From Thiothrix winogradskyi (GTDB lineage Bacteria; Pseudomonadota; Gammaproteobacteria; Thiotrichales; Thiotrichaceae), in assembly GCF_021650935.1 (NCBI RefSeq), contig NZ_CP091244.1, positions 3,782,001 through 3,846,000 on the forward strand: a DNA stretch of 64,000 nt, read 5' to 3'. Positions 8,431 through 16,676 of this stretch are shown piece by piece. The notes beneath the pieces were generated by a model. That model was not told the DNA's origin. It was given only the letters and a program-made list of their open reading frames with translations, and searched no databases. The translations under genes and the position numbers were made by a program. How positions within the stretch are numbered: position 1 is the first letter of the stretch; every line of letters starts with the position of its first letter.

Positions 8431-8868
8431 TTAAGCTGCGGCTTTTTTCTTTTCTTCAGCGGCTGCATGAAGTGCATCATTAATGGCGTAGCCGTAAGAG
8501 CAGTCAACCTCAATCCGCACCCGCATTAGACCATCATCGCCCTCGTCCAACATTACCGCCAAGGGGTTACGGCGCTGGAAACGGCGATGCGGCTTGCTTA
8601 ACCACATGACCCGCATTTGGCTGCTGAACGGAAACGTGGTGCGCAATGCATCAGCGATACCCACAATATGATCAATACGGTTCATCATTGCCGGGGTTTG
8701 TGGGAAAACTTTATCGCCCTGACGGTACTGCTGCAAATGGCGCGGGCGTACGTCTTCACCCAACTGCAAAATCGCCAGCATGTCATCCGCGCTGATCTTC
8801 CATTCATCCATGTGATTAAGAACGCCCCGTGTTAAAGCGCCCATTTCTTCGCTTGAAAAAGTTTGCAT
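8431..8868 (-). CDS. Uncharacterised protein, possibly Xre/MbcA/ParS-like (DUF2384-type)
   Basis: A 145-aa soluble protein. Residues 1-60 are helical and could form a helix-turn-helix (WKISADDMLAILQLGEDVRPRHL). The second half (RIDHIVGIADALRTTFPF then WLSKPHRRFQRRNPLAVML) resembles the C-terminal domain of Xre/MbcA/ParS antitoxins, in which a WL..P...F....P..ML pattern is typical. No RES-type toxin gene is next to it. Its upstream neighbour is a 93-aa protein of unknown family three bases away, so a two-gene unit is likely. The family call is tentative. GAGGG lies about nine bases before the ATG. Confidence 0.5.
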   Translation of the reverse strand: MQTFSSEEMGALTRGVLNHMDEWKISADDMLAILQLGEDVRPRHLQQYRQGDKVFPQTPAMMNRIDHIVGIADALRTTFPFSSQMRVMWLSKPHRRFQRRNPLAVMLDEGDDGLMRVRIEVDCSYGYAINDALHAAAEEKKKAAA

Positions 8869-8871
8869 GAA

Positions 8872-9152
8872 TTAATCCCTCTTTTTCAGACCAGCAATCG
8901 ACATCACTTTCGGCGCACTGACTTCATCAATAAAATGTGGACGCTCTTCACTCACCCCAGCCGCTTGCGCCAACTCACGTTCACGTGCCGCAATCAAGTC
9001 GAAACATTTTTTAACATCTTCGACCGTAGCATCGGATAAGGGATAACGCACGGCGGAATCTGAAGGTGTCAGATCGCGAATAATACCGCCGAGGGTTTTA
9101 CGCATCGCCATCAGGATACGCCTTTCTGTGGAGAATTGTTCTGCTGACATGA
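8872..9152 (-). CDS. Conserved-looking small protein of unknown function
   Basis: 93 aa from the ATG at 9152 (MSAEQFSTERRIL). The frame can be extended to a TTG at 9180, but nothing supports that. It is mostly helical and charged, with no membrane segment: RRILMAMRKTLGGIIRDLTP near the N-terminus, then LSDATVEDVKKCFDLIAARERELAQAAGV. I recognise no domain. It ends three bases before the start of the 145-aa gene downstream, so the two are probably cotranscribed and perhaps functionally linked. Confidence 0.6.
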
Positions 9153-9246
9153 TTAATATAGCCTGCCTGTAACGCTGCAAAGTGATGACATTATCTTAAC
9201 AGCTAAGCCAATACCATACCACCAAGGTGGGGATTACCCTGTATCA

Positions 9247-9987
9247 TCAAGCGGTCAGGGCAGCAACAAACAAACCGACCGCTTCCAATAACACAATACT
9301 CGCCCCGATCGACTCCCAAGTTAACCCGCCACTCGTCTGTTTCAGGCGCAAACGGATCAGCAGCAGTAACACAAACACTCCCAATAACGGAATGCCAGCC
9401 ACTAAGGCCATTGGCAATGCCAATAACAACCAAATAAACAAAGAAACATAGGGAAATTCAGACCGAAAATCCTGTGCAAGGGTTTGTCCCGGTGCACTCG
9501 GCGTAAACCCAATCAGCGCAACGACCAATAAACGTGCAGCAAGCGGAGCCATCATGATATACAGCCACAATTTGTATTCAATCAACACCGAAAGTGCCGA
9601 GAACTTAACCATCATCACCAGTGCCATCACTCCCATGACACCGAAATGCGGTATCGGCAACTGTGCCGCCTCTGCCTCATCCTCTGCTACGGCAGAATCC
9701 CCCCCAAAAAACCACACATTAATGCTACGCGCCAAGGCATCCAGATGATGCAATTCACTAATAAACAACCAAGCCGTCAACAAAATCACCGAAGCCAGCA
9801 TGGGTTCAATGCTTTCCAGACGCCATGCGGTCAGGGCAAGCAGCCCCCCCATTAACGCGCCAATCACCGGAAACCAGACTAAACCACGCCCTTTTTCTTC
9901 CGCAGAAAACGCGGAAACCGGCGGTGCAGGCAATAATGTCAGCACACGCAACGCCACCTGAAAAGAACGCAGCACGGCTTTCATCAT
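9247..9987 (-). CDS. cobS: CobS-like protein (adenosylcobinamide-GDP ribazoletransferase family) with altered motifs
   Basis: A 246-aa polytopic membrane protein with the CobS fold layout: an FQVALRVLTLLPAP start, FPVIGALMGGLL, an FGVMGVMALVMMVKFSAL block and the C-terminal GG.T..S.GA..VLLEAV region. CobS joins alpha-ribazole to adenosylcobinamide-GDP in the last steps of B12 synthesis. However, the family hallmark HLDGLADxxDG reads HLDALARSINV (about residues 81-91), and the C-terminal GGxTGD reads GGLTWES. Both changes remove conserved acidic or glycine residues, so activity is doubtful or altered. The ATG at 9987 overlaps the upstream phosphatase stop by four bases. It is the last gene of the carAB-greA run. 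Confidence 0.75.
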   Translation of the reverse strand: MMKAVLRSFQVALRVLTLLPAPPVSAFSAEEKGRGLVWFPVIGALMGGLLALTAWRLESIEPMLASVILLTAWLFISELHHLDALARSINVWFFGGDSAVAEDEAEAAQLPIPHFGVMGVMALVMMVKFSALSVLIEYKLWLYIMMAPLAARLLVVALIGFTPSAPGQTLAQDFRSEFPYVSLFIWLLLALPMALVAGIPLLGVFVLLLLIRLRLKQTSGGLTWESIGASIVLLEAVGLFVAALTA

Positions 9988-10592
9988 CCGCAACCGTGCG
10001 CCAACAAACTAGCCCACTCACCGCTACGGTCACGCAACACGCGCAAGCGTGTCAACGCACCGTACTCAATGTTTAACGCCAGCAAGCGCTCATCCGGCAT
10101 TTGCAATACATGCGCGAGAACCGTGCGAATCACCAAAGCATGAGTCACCACCAACACCCGTTCCCCCCGGTACGCACGCCCTAGCTCTGTCCATGCATCC
10201 AAGACACGGGCGCGAAAATCGCCAAAACTCTCCCCGCCCGCTGGCGACACTTGAGCAGGGTTTACCCACCATTCTGCCAACTGCTCAGGGTGGGTAGCCA
10301 TCACCTCTTGTGGATTATGCCCCTCCCATTCCCCAAAATGGATTTCACGCAGGCGTTCGTCGCGTACCAGCGGCAAATCCTGTTTTTGTGCAAACCACTC
10401 AGCGAAGGAAGCGCATTGCATCCGAGGAGAAGTAACGACGGCATCCCAGTCTGCACTGGAACGGCCGAATGCTTGTTTGAGCTGCTTCCAACCGGCTTTG
10501 CTGAGCGGGGTATCGAGTTCACCACAGAACACATCCCCCGCCTCCACTGCACCGTGTTGCAACAAGCCAACATGGGTAAAATTATTGGCCAC
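9984..10592 (-). CDS. CobC-like histidine phosphatase family protein with QHG in place of RHG
   Basis: 202 aa of the phosphoglycerate-mutase-like histidine phosphatase superfamily. Its position before cobS suggests alpha-ribazole-phosphate phosphatase (CobC). The N-terminal motif reads LLQHGAVEAGD rather than LLRHGE, so the catalytic histidine (residue 13) is kept but the phosphate-binding arginine is Gln. The second arginine (usual SPxxRCxxTA) is also Gln (SPRMQCASFA). The LREIHFGEWEG block with its acid and the second histidine (VVTHALVIR) remain. The GTG start overlaps the greA stop (TAGTG). It may be a weakened phosphatase or a non-enzymatic binder. Confidence 0.8.
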   Translation of the reverse strand: MANNFTHVGLLQHGAVEAGDVFCGELDTPLSKAGWKQLKQAFGRSSADWDAVVTSPRMQCASFAEWFAQKQDLPLVRDERLREIHFGEWEGHNPQEVMATHPEQLAEWWVNPAQVSPAGGESFGDFRARVLDAWTELGRAYRGERVLVVTHALVIRTVLAHVLQMPDERLLALNIEYGALTRLRVLRDRSGEWASLLAHGCG

Positions 10593-11077
10593 TATTGATA
10601 GCTAACTCCAACAATTTCGTATTCACGCACCCCGCCGGGAGCCTGCACCACAGCCACATCGCCCTCTTCCTTACCAATCATTGCCCGCGCAATTGGCGAG
10701 GAAACCGCCACACGGTTATGCTTAATATCCGCCTCAATGTCACCCACAATCTGATAGGTGATAGTGTCGCCGGTTTCGACCTCTTCCAATTGCACGGTTG
10801 CGCCAAATACAACCTTACCGGGATTCATCGCACCCACAGCCACCACATCAATGATTTGCGCCATTGACAACGTGCTTTCCAGTTCCTTGATACGACCTTC
10901 GCAAAAGCTTTGCTGTTCACGTGCCGCGTGGTATTCGGCATTTTCTTTCAAATCGCCGTGTTCACGGGCGGTGGCAATCGCCTGAATGATTTGTGGGCGT
11001 TCCTCAGTTTTCAAGCGCTGTAATTCAGCCTTCAAACGTTCGGAACCCTTCAATGTTAGCGGTGGTCTTGTACTCAT
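10592..11077 (-). CDS. greA: Transcript cleavage factor GreA
   Basis: 161 aa, normal for GreA. The N-terminal coiled-coil finger carries the acidic tip pair (AREHGDLKENAEYHAAREQQ) that reaches into the RNA polymerase secondary channel to restart backtracked complexes. The C-terminal FKBP-like domain includes SPIARAMIGKEEGDVAVV. It follows carB by four bases and overlaps the phosphatase by one base, as part of a carA-carB-greA run common in gammaproteobacteria. Confidence 0.97.
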   Translation of the reverse strand: MSTRPPLTLKGSERLKAELQRLKTEERPQIIQAIATAREHGDLKENAEYHAAREQQSFCEGRIKELESTLSMAQIIDVVAVGAMNPGKVVFGATVQLEEVETGDTITYQIVGDIEADIKHNRVAVSSPIARAMIGKEEGDVAVVQAPGGVREYEIVGVSYQ

Positions 11078-11081
11078 CGCT

Positions 11082-14000
11082 TCAAACCCCTTGTTCTGTT
11101 ATTTCCTGATGTAAATCTTGTAAGCAATAAACCTGCTCACTGTCAGTGTAGGCCATCGCTTTGCACAATGCCCGCGCACCTTCAATCGTGGTGGTGTAGG
11201 TAATTTTGTGCTGCAAGGCTTCGCGGCGAATCTCAAACGAGTCGCGGGTCGACTGTTCGCCTTCGGTCGTGTTCACGATCAAGTCAATTTCCTCGTTCTT
11301 GATCATGTCGACGATATTGGGGCGACCTTCGCGCATTTTGTTGACGATTTCGCAGGTGACACCAACGTTCTGCAATTCGCGTGCCGTACCACGGGTAGCC
11401 ACGATCTTGAAGCCTTGCCCGATCAACATATCGCCTACTTCTTTCAAGTGACGGCGATCTGCTTCGCGCACACTGATGAACGCCACGCCAGAGGTTGGGT
11501 AAACTTCGCCCGCTGCGTATTGCGCTTTCCCGAAGGCTTCGGCAAAGGTTCTGCCCACACCCATGACTTCGCCCGTGGATTTCATTTCCGGGCTAAGAAT
11601 CGGGTCAACGCCGGGGAATTTAATGAACGGGAACACCGCTTCTTTCACCGCGTAGTAGGACGGAATGATTTCGTTCAACGCATTCTGACTTGCCAAACTT
11701 TGACCAGCCATGCAACGTGCTGCGACTTTTGCCAGCGGACGACCAATCGCTTTAGAAACGAATGGCACGGTACGTGAGGCACGCGGATTGACTTCCAGCA
11801 CGTATACGTCATCGCCCTTGATCGCAAATTGCGCGTTCATTAAGCCGATAACATTGAGGGCTTTGCCCATGCGCACCATTTGCTCACGCAATTGATCTTG
11901 AATCGCGACACTCAGGGAATACGGTGGTAAGGAACACGCCGAGTCACCGGAGTGGATACCCGCCTGTTCAATGTGCTGCATAATGCCGCCAATCAGCACG
12001 GTGTCGCCGTCGCAAATCGCGTCAACGTCGACTTCGATGGCGTCATCCAGATAACGGTCGAGCAATACCGGCGAATCGTTGGACACAGAAACCGCCGTGG
12101 TCATGTAACGGCGCAATTCGTTTTCGTGGTAAACGATTTCCATCGCCCGCCCACCCAGCACGTAAGACGGACGCACTACCAATGGGTAGCCGATTTCGTC
12201 TGCCAAGCGTACCGCTTCGTCGATGCTTCTCGCGGTGCGGTTCGGCGGCTGTTTCAAGCCGAGTTTGTGGATCAATTGCTGGAAACGTTCGCGATCTTCC
12301 GCCAAGTCGATGGAATCCGGCGATGTACCAATGATCGGTGCGCCCAAAGCTTCCAAATCGCGTGCCAGTTTCAGTGGGGTTTGCCCACCGTATTGCACGA
12401 TCACACCGTAAGGCTTTTCCAAATCGACGATTTCCATCACGTCTTCAAGCGTCAACGGCTCGAAATACAGACGGTCGGAGGTGTCGTAGTCGGTGGAAAC
12501 GGTTTCCGGGTTGCAGTTGACCATAATGGTTTCAAAGCCATCATCGCGCAACGCTAACGCCGCGTGGACACAGCAGTAGTCAAATTCGATCCCTTGACCG
12601 ATACGGTTGGGGCCGCCGCCCAACACCATGATTTTCTTACGGTCGGTCGGGTTGGATTCGCACTCTTCTTCGTAAGTGGAATACATGTATGCGGTATTGG
12701 TAGAAAATTCCGCCGCGCAGGTATCGACGCGCTTATAAACCGGACGCACATTGAGCTTGTGACGCGCCACCCGTACCGTTTTTTCGGTTTCGTGCAACAG
12801 TTTAGCCAAGCGGCGGTCGGAGAAGCCTTTGCGCTTCAAGTTGCGCATTTCGTCAACGCTAATGCTGTTCAGCAAACGGTCTTTCAAACCGTTTTCCATA
12901 TCGACCAGTTCTTTGATTTGCACCAAGAACCACGGGTCAATGCTGGTTTGCGCGAACAATTCTTCAATGCTCAGGCCCAAACGGAACGCATCCGCGACGT
13001 ACAAAATACGTTCGGAACTGGCTTCGGTCAGTTGACGGCGCAGCGTGTCTTTCGCGTCGGGGTCTTGCGGATCAATGCGCTCGTTCAATCCATCAATGCC
13101 GGTTTCCAAACCGCGCAGGGCTTTCTGGAACGACTCTTGGAAGGTGCGCCCCATTGCCATGACTTCGCCCACCGACTTCATTTGCGTGGTCAAACGCGAG
13201 TCGGCTTGCGGGAATTTCTCGAAGGTGAAACGCGGGATTTTGGTGACAACGTAGTCGATAGATGGCTCGAACGATGCAGGTGTTGCCCCGCCGGTAATTT
13301 CGTTGCGCAATTCATCCAGCGTGTAGCCGACTGCCAATTTTGCCGCCACTTTCGCAATCGGGAAGCCCGTCGCTTTGGAAGCCAGTGCGGAAGAGCGCGA
13401 TACACGCGGGTTCATTTCGATCACGATAATGCGCCCGTTTTTCGGGTTGACCGAGAATTGGACGTTAGAACCGCCGGTATCGACACCGATTTTGCGCAGA
13501 ACCGCAATCGAGGCATTCCGCAACAATTGGTACTCTTTGTCGGTCAGGGTTTGCGCAGGCGCAACGGTGATCGAGTCACCCGTGTGAATCCCCATCGGGT
13601 CAAGGTTTTCGATGGAACAGATAATGATGCAGTTGTCGTTGCGGTCACGCACGACTTCCATTTCATACTCTTTCCAGCCGAGTAGGGATTCTTCCAGCAA
13701 CACTTCGGTGGTCGGCGACATATCCAAGCCACGCGCCACGATGGTTTCAAATTCCTGCTTGTTGTAAGCAATACCGCCGCCGCTGCCACCCATGGTGAAG
13801 GAGGGGCGAATGACCACGGGGAAACCGAGGGTGGCTTGCACTGCACGGGCTTCGTCCATTGAATGCGCCACGCCGGAACGCGCCGATTCCAGACCGATTT
13901 CATCCATTGCCACTTTGAATTTCTGACGGTCTTCTGCCATGTCGATGGAGACTTCGCTCGCACCAATCATGTCCACGCCGAATTTTTCCAGCACGCCGTG

Positions 14001-14312
14001 GCGGGAAAGATCGAGAGCGCAGTTGAGCGCAGTTTGCCCACCCATTGTCGGCAATAGCGCGTCAGGGCGTTCTTTTTCAATGATTTTGGCGACGGTTTCC
14101 CAGCGGATGGGTTCGATGTAAATCGCATCCGCCATATTCGGGTCGGTCATAATGGTCGCGGGGTTGGAGTTGACCAGAATGACGCGGTAGCCTTCCTCAC
14201 GCAAGGCTTTACACGCTTGCGCACCGGAATAGTCGAATTCGCACGCCTGACCGATAATGATCGGGCCTGCACCAATAATCAGAATGCTTTTAATGTCAGT
14301 GCGTTTAGGCAT
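11082..14312 (-). CDS. carB: Carbamoyl-phosphate synthase large subunit
   Basis: A 1076-aa synthetase with two homologous ATP-grasp halves. The carboxyphosphate half is about residues 1-400 (IGAGPIIIGQACEFDYSGAQA; PSFTMGGSGGGIAY), and the carbamoyl-phosphate half is about 550-930 (LGGGPNRIGQGIEFDYCCVHA; RPSYVLGGRAMEIVY). The oligomerisation domain lies between them and an MGS-like allosteric domain is at the C-terminus (KIVATRGTARELQ; IDLIVNTTEGEQ). With CarA it makes carbamoyl phosphate for pyrimidines and arginine. The ATG overlaps the carA stop by 8 bp. Confidence 0.98.
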   Translation of the reverse strand: MPKRTDIKSILIIGAGPIIIGQACEFDYSGAQACKALREEGYRVILVNSNPATIMTDPNMADAIYIEPIRWETVAKIIEKERPDALLPTMGGQTALNCALDLSRHGVLEKFGVDMIGASEVSIDMAEDRQKFKVAMDEIGLESARSGVAHSMDEARAVQATLGFPVVIRPSFTMGGSGGGIAYNKQEFETIVARGLDMSPTTEVLLEESLLGWKEYEMEVVRDRNDNCIIICSIENLDPMGIHTGDSITVAPAQTLTDKEYQLLRNASIAVLRKIGVDTGGSNVQFSVNPKNGRIIVIEMNPRVSRSSALASKATGFPIAKVAAKLAVGYTLDELRNEITGGATPASFEPSIDYVVTKIPRFTFEKFPQADSRLTTQMKSVGEVMAMGRTFQESFQKALRGLETGIDGLNERIDPQDPDAKDTLRRQLTEASSERILYVADAFRLGLSIEELFAQTSIDPWFLVQIKELVDMENGLKDRLLNSISVDEMRNLKRKGFSDRRLAKLLHETEKTVRVARHKLNVRPVYKRVDTCAAEFSTNTAYMYSTYEEECESNPTDRKKIMVLGGGPNRIGQGIEFDYCCVHAALALRDDGFETIMVNCNPETVSTDYDTSDRLYFEPLTLEDVMEIVDLEKPYGVIVQYGGQTPLKLARDLEALGAPIIGTSPDSIDLAEDRERFQQLIHKLGLKQPPNRTARSIDEAVRLADEIGYPLVVRPSYVLGGRAMEIVYHENELRRYMTTAVSVSNDSPVLLDRYLDDAIEVDVDAICDGDTVLIGGIMQHIEQAGIHSGDSACSLPPYSLSVAIQDQLREQMVRMGKALNVIGLMNAQFAIKGDDVYVLEVNPRASRTVPFVSKAIGRPLAKVAARCMAGQSLASQNALNEIIPSYYAVKEAVFPFIKFPGVDPILSPEMKSTGEVMGVGRTFAEAFGKAQYAAGEVYPTSGVAFISVREADRRHLKEVGDMLIGQGFKIVATRGTARELQNVGVTCEIVNKMREGRPNIVDMIKNEEIDLIVNTTEGEQSTRDSFEIRREALQHKITYTTTIEGARALCKAMAYTDSEQVYCLQDLHQEITEQGV

Positions 14313-15444
14313 GTGCAGCTCTCATCATCTCAATGAAACGGTCGAATACAGGGGCTACGTCGTGCGGGCCGGGGCTGGCTTCGGGGTGTCCTTGGAAACT
14401 CAACGCAGGGCAATCAGTGCGTTCGATGCCTTGCAATGTGCCATCAAATAGCGAGCGATGTGTTGCACGGACATTCGCAGGCAGCGTGGTTTCATCGACC
14501 GCAAAGCCGTGGTTTTGGCTGCTGATCATGACGCGCTTGCTGTCCAAATCTTGCACCGGATGGTTCGCGCCGTGATGCCCGAATTTCATCTTGACGGTTT
14601 TCGCACCACTGGCTAAACCGAGCAATTGATGACCTAAGCAAATGCCAAACGTTGGAACTTTTTGCTCCAATACTTCGCGGATGGCGGCAATTGCGTAATC
14701 GCACGGTTCTGGGTCGCCGGGGCCGTTGGAGAGGAATACGCCATCGGGTTTCATCGCCAGTACATCTGCTGCGGGGGTTTGTGCAGGCACGACAGTAACG
14801 TGGCAACCACGATCCACCAACATGCGCAGGATATTGGTTTTGATGCCGTAATCGTAAGCGACGATATTGAATTCAGCCGTTGTTGCGGTGGAAGGGCGCG
14901 GGGTGGCGGGGTTTAACTGCCAACTGCCTTCTGTCCACACATAGCTAGACTTGACGGTGACTTCTTTCGCCAAATCCATGCCCTTCAAACCGGGGAAGGA
15001 ACGTGCTGCATCCAGTGCTATGTCTACAGACAGATTTTCACCTGCCATAACGCAGCCACGCTGCGCACCTTTTTCACGCAAAATGCGCGTTAAACGGCGC
15101 GTGTCGATGTCGGCAATGGCGACAACGTTATTGCGGGCTAAATAGTCAGGCAGGGATTCTTCCGCACGCCAGCTACTGTATACCGCAGGCACATCGCGCA
15201 CGATCAAACCAGCCGCGTGGACTTGCGTAGACTCGCAATCTTCCTGATTGACACCGACATTACCAATGTGGGGATACGTCAAGGTAACGATTTGGCGTGA
15301 ATACGACGGGTCAGTCAGGATTTCCTGATAGCCTGTCAATGCGGTATTAAAGACCACTTCACCCGTGGTTTGGCCATCACAGCCGATGGAACGCCCGTGG
15401 AAAACACTCCCGTCTTCCAGCACCAGCAGTGCTTGCTTGTTCAA
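14305..15444 (-). CDS. carA: Carbamoyl-phosphate synthase small (glutaminase) subunit
   Basis: A 379-aa class I glutamine amidotransferase that supplies ammonia to CarB. The N-terminal CPSase_sm domain has GYQEILTDPSYSRQIV. The glutaminase domain has the nucleophile-elbow cysteine in TFGICLGHQLLG and the His-Glu pair in SFQGHPEASPGPHD. Start: a TTG at 15444 (MNKQALLVLEDG), supported by GGAGG exactly five bases upstream. A stop (TAG) lies just upstream in frame and no ATG fits the family N-terminus. A 10-bp perfect hairpin sits in the leader. Confidence 0.97.
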   Translation of the reverse strand: MNKQALLVLEDGSVFHGRSIGCDGQTTGEVVFNTALTGYQEILTDPSYSRQIVTLTYPHIGNVGVNQEDCESTQVHAAGLIVRDVPAVYSSWRAEESLPDYLARNNVVAIADIDTRRLTRILREKGAQRGCVMAGENLSVDIALDAARSFPGLKGMDLAKEVTVKSSYVWTEGSWQLNPATPRPSTATTAEFNIVAYDYGIKTNILRMLVDRGCHVTVVPAQTPAADVLAMKPDGVFLSNGPGDPEPCDYAIAAIREVLEQKVPTFGICLGHQLLGLASGAKTVKMKFGHHGANHPVQDLDSKRVMISSQNHGFAVDETTLPANVRATHRSLFDGTLQGIERTDCPALSFQGHPEASPGPHDVAPVFDRFIEMMRAAHA

Positions 15445-15470
15445 AAGAACCTCCGAAGTCTACATACGAA

Positions 15471-15496
15471 ACGGGATGAGGCGTGGCTCATCCCGT
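15471..15496 (-). promoter_or_regulatory. Perfect 10-bp hairpin in the carA leader
   Basis: ACGGGATGAG (15471-15480) pairs with CTCATCCCGT (15487-15496) around a 6-base loop, about 27 bp upstream of the carA TTG start. There is no U tract on the minus strand, so it is not a classical terminator. It may be an operator or an mRNA 5' structure for carAB. The role is inferred from position only. Confidence 0.35.
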
Positions 15497-15695
15497 GAAA
15501 TTAGTAGGATGGCATTTTACTCTCTGCCCGACAGAGTGTCCATGCACGCTTTCACGGAAACTTAATGCTTATGCGCTGATCTATTGTATTGGAGCAGATG
15601 CAATATGTTTATGCAGATACGCTTTCAATCATGCAAATTATATTTTCTTATGTATAATTAGCGAGATCAGGGCTAAATTGGGGAATTTGTCAATC

Positions 15696-16676
15696 ATGAA
15701 TGCACACGAAAAAGGGTTCATACAAGTATCAACCTTCGACACTAGTAGCACGTCACTATGGGAAGAATTCCGTAAATTGCGGATTGTGGTTAAGCGCCGC
15801 GAAAAAACCTTGCTGAGTGTGTATCTGAGCGTTTTTCTATTAGCGTTGTTTGTCACAGAAGCTTTAAACCCTAATTTGGTGAAAAACTTTATCTTAAGTT
15901 TTATTTTGGGCTTGTGTGCTGGAGTGATTGCGGCATTTGTTCGCGAAGGCACGGATGCGATTATCAAAAATTCAGACATGCTGGCGCGGGTGCTACCCAT
16001 TCCGCTGCTAGGCATTGCGCCTGCCATCCCCAAAAAAGCGGGCAATTATGCGTTCCAGAGTGCCGAACGCCCCGATTCAAAAGTGGCAGAAGCGTTTCGC
16101 TCCCTGCGCAATAATCTGTTGGTCGTCACGCAACAACAGCGCCCTAAAGTCATCAATGTGACCAGCACTGATGCCTCCGAGGGCAAAAGCAGCACCAGCA
16201 TTAATCTCGCCACTGCTTTTGCGCAAGCTGGCACGCGGGTATTGTTGATTGATGCGGACTTGCGCCGCTCAACCCTGCACAAGCATTTTAAATTAGACAA
16301 CACCAAGGGTCTGGGCAATTACTTGGCAGGGCTAGATGATTTCAACAAGCTAATCCGCCCCACCAAGATTGCTAATTTGCAACTGTTATCATCTGGCCCC
16401 ATTACCCCACACCCGGTGGAATTGTTGTCTGGCGAGCGTTTAGCGCAATTGGTTGCCACCACTGAACAACAAGATGCACCGTTTGACTTGATTATTATTG
16501 ACTCACCACCCGTGATGGGCATGGCGGATGCGTTACTTATCGGCAATCGTGTCCACGCCACTTTGTTAGTGGTCGCTTGCAATGAAACCCGCCGTCGCCC
16601 GCTTCATGCCGCGTTTGAACGTTTGAAGCAGGCACGTACCAATATGGTGGGTGTAGTGCTGACCAAGGTGCGTTAA
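15696..16676 (+). CDS. Orphan BY-kinase-like P-loop ATPase with a Wzz-type membrane stump
   Basis: A 326-aa protein from the ATG at 15696; the open frame to 15483 has no supported start. Residues 37-54 and 63-83 are two hydrophobic helices preceded by EEFRKLRIVVKRREKTLL. This resembles the C-terminal end of Wzz/GNVR chain-length regulators. Residues about 125-326 form a CpsD/CapB-type ATPase: EAFRSLRNNL, Walker A TSTDASEGKSS (157-167), Walker A' LLIDADLRR (183-191), Walker B FDLIIIDSPPV. The usual C-terminal tyrosine cluster is absent and A' ends RRST rather than RRP. Exopolysaccharide tyrosine kinases have these domains, but no polysaccharide genes lie nearby. A TATAAT lies at 15653-15658. 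The stop overlaps dnaE tail to tail. Confidence 0.75.
   Translation: MNAHEKGFIQVSTFDTSSTSLWEEFRKLRIVVKRREKTLLSVYLSVFLLALFVTEALNPNLVKNFILSFILGLCAGVIAAFVREGTDAIIKNSDMLARVLPIPLLGIAPAIPKKAGNYAFQSAERPDSKVAEAFRSLRNNLLVVTQQQRPKVINVTSTDASEGKSSTSINLATAFAQAGTRVLLIDADLRRSTLHKHFKLDNTKGLGNYLAGLDDFNKLIRPTKIANLQLLSSGPITPHPVELLSGERLAQLVATTEQQDAPFDLIIIDSPPVMGMADALLIGNRVHATLLVVACNETRRRPLHAAFERLKQARTNMVGVVLTKVR

Noticed and set aside
9153..9246. Cobalamin riboswitch near cobS
   Set aside because: cobS is the distal gene of a run with overlapping upstream genes; there is no leader before it, and no B12-box-like sequence was seen around the operon.
12564..13685. A 373-codon open frame on the plus strand inside carB, and many similar long frames opposite dnaE, bamA and other genes
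   Set aside because: They mirror the codon periodicity of well-identified minus-strand genes, have no ribosome-binding sites and show no domain-like patterns.
15471..15496. Leader hairpin of carA as an intrinsic terminator or attenuator
   Set aside because: No U tract follows it on the minus strand and no leader peptide with diagnostic codons is visible, so I list it only as a structure.
15483..15695. N-terminal extension of the BY-kinase-like protein (71 extra codons)
   Set aside because: The extension lacks a ribosome-binding site, has non-conserved cysteine-rich composition and covers the probable promoter (TATAAT at 15653-15658).
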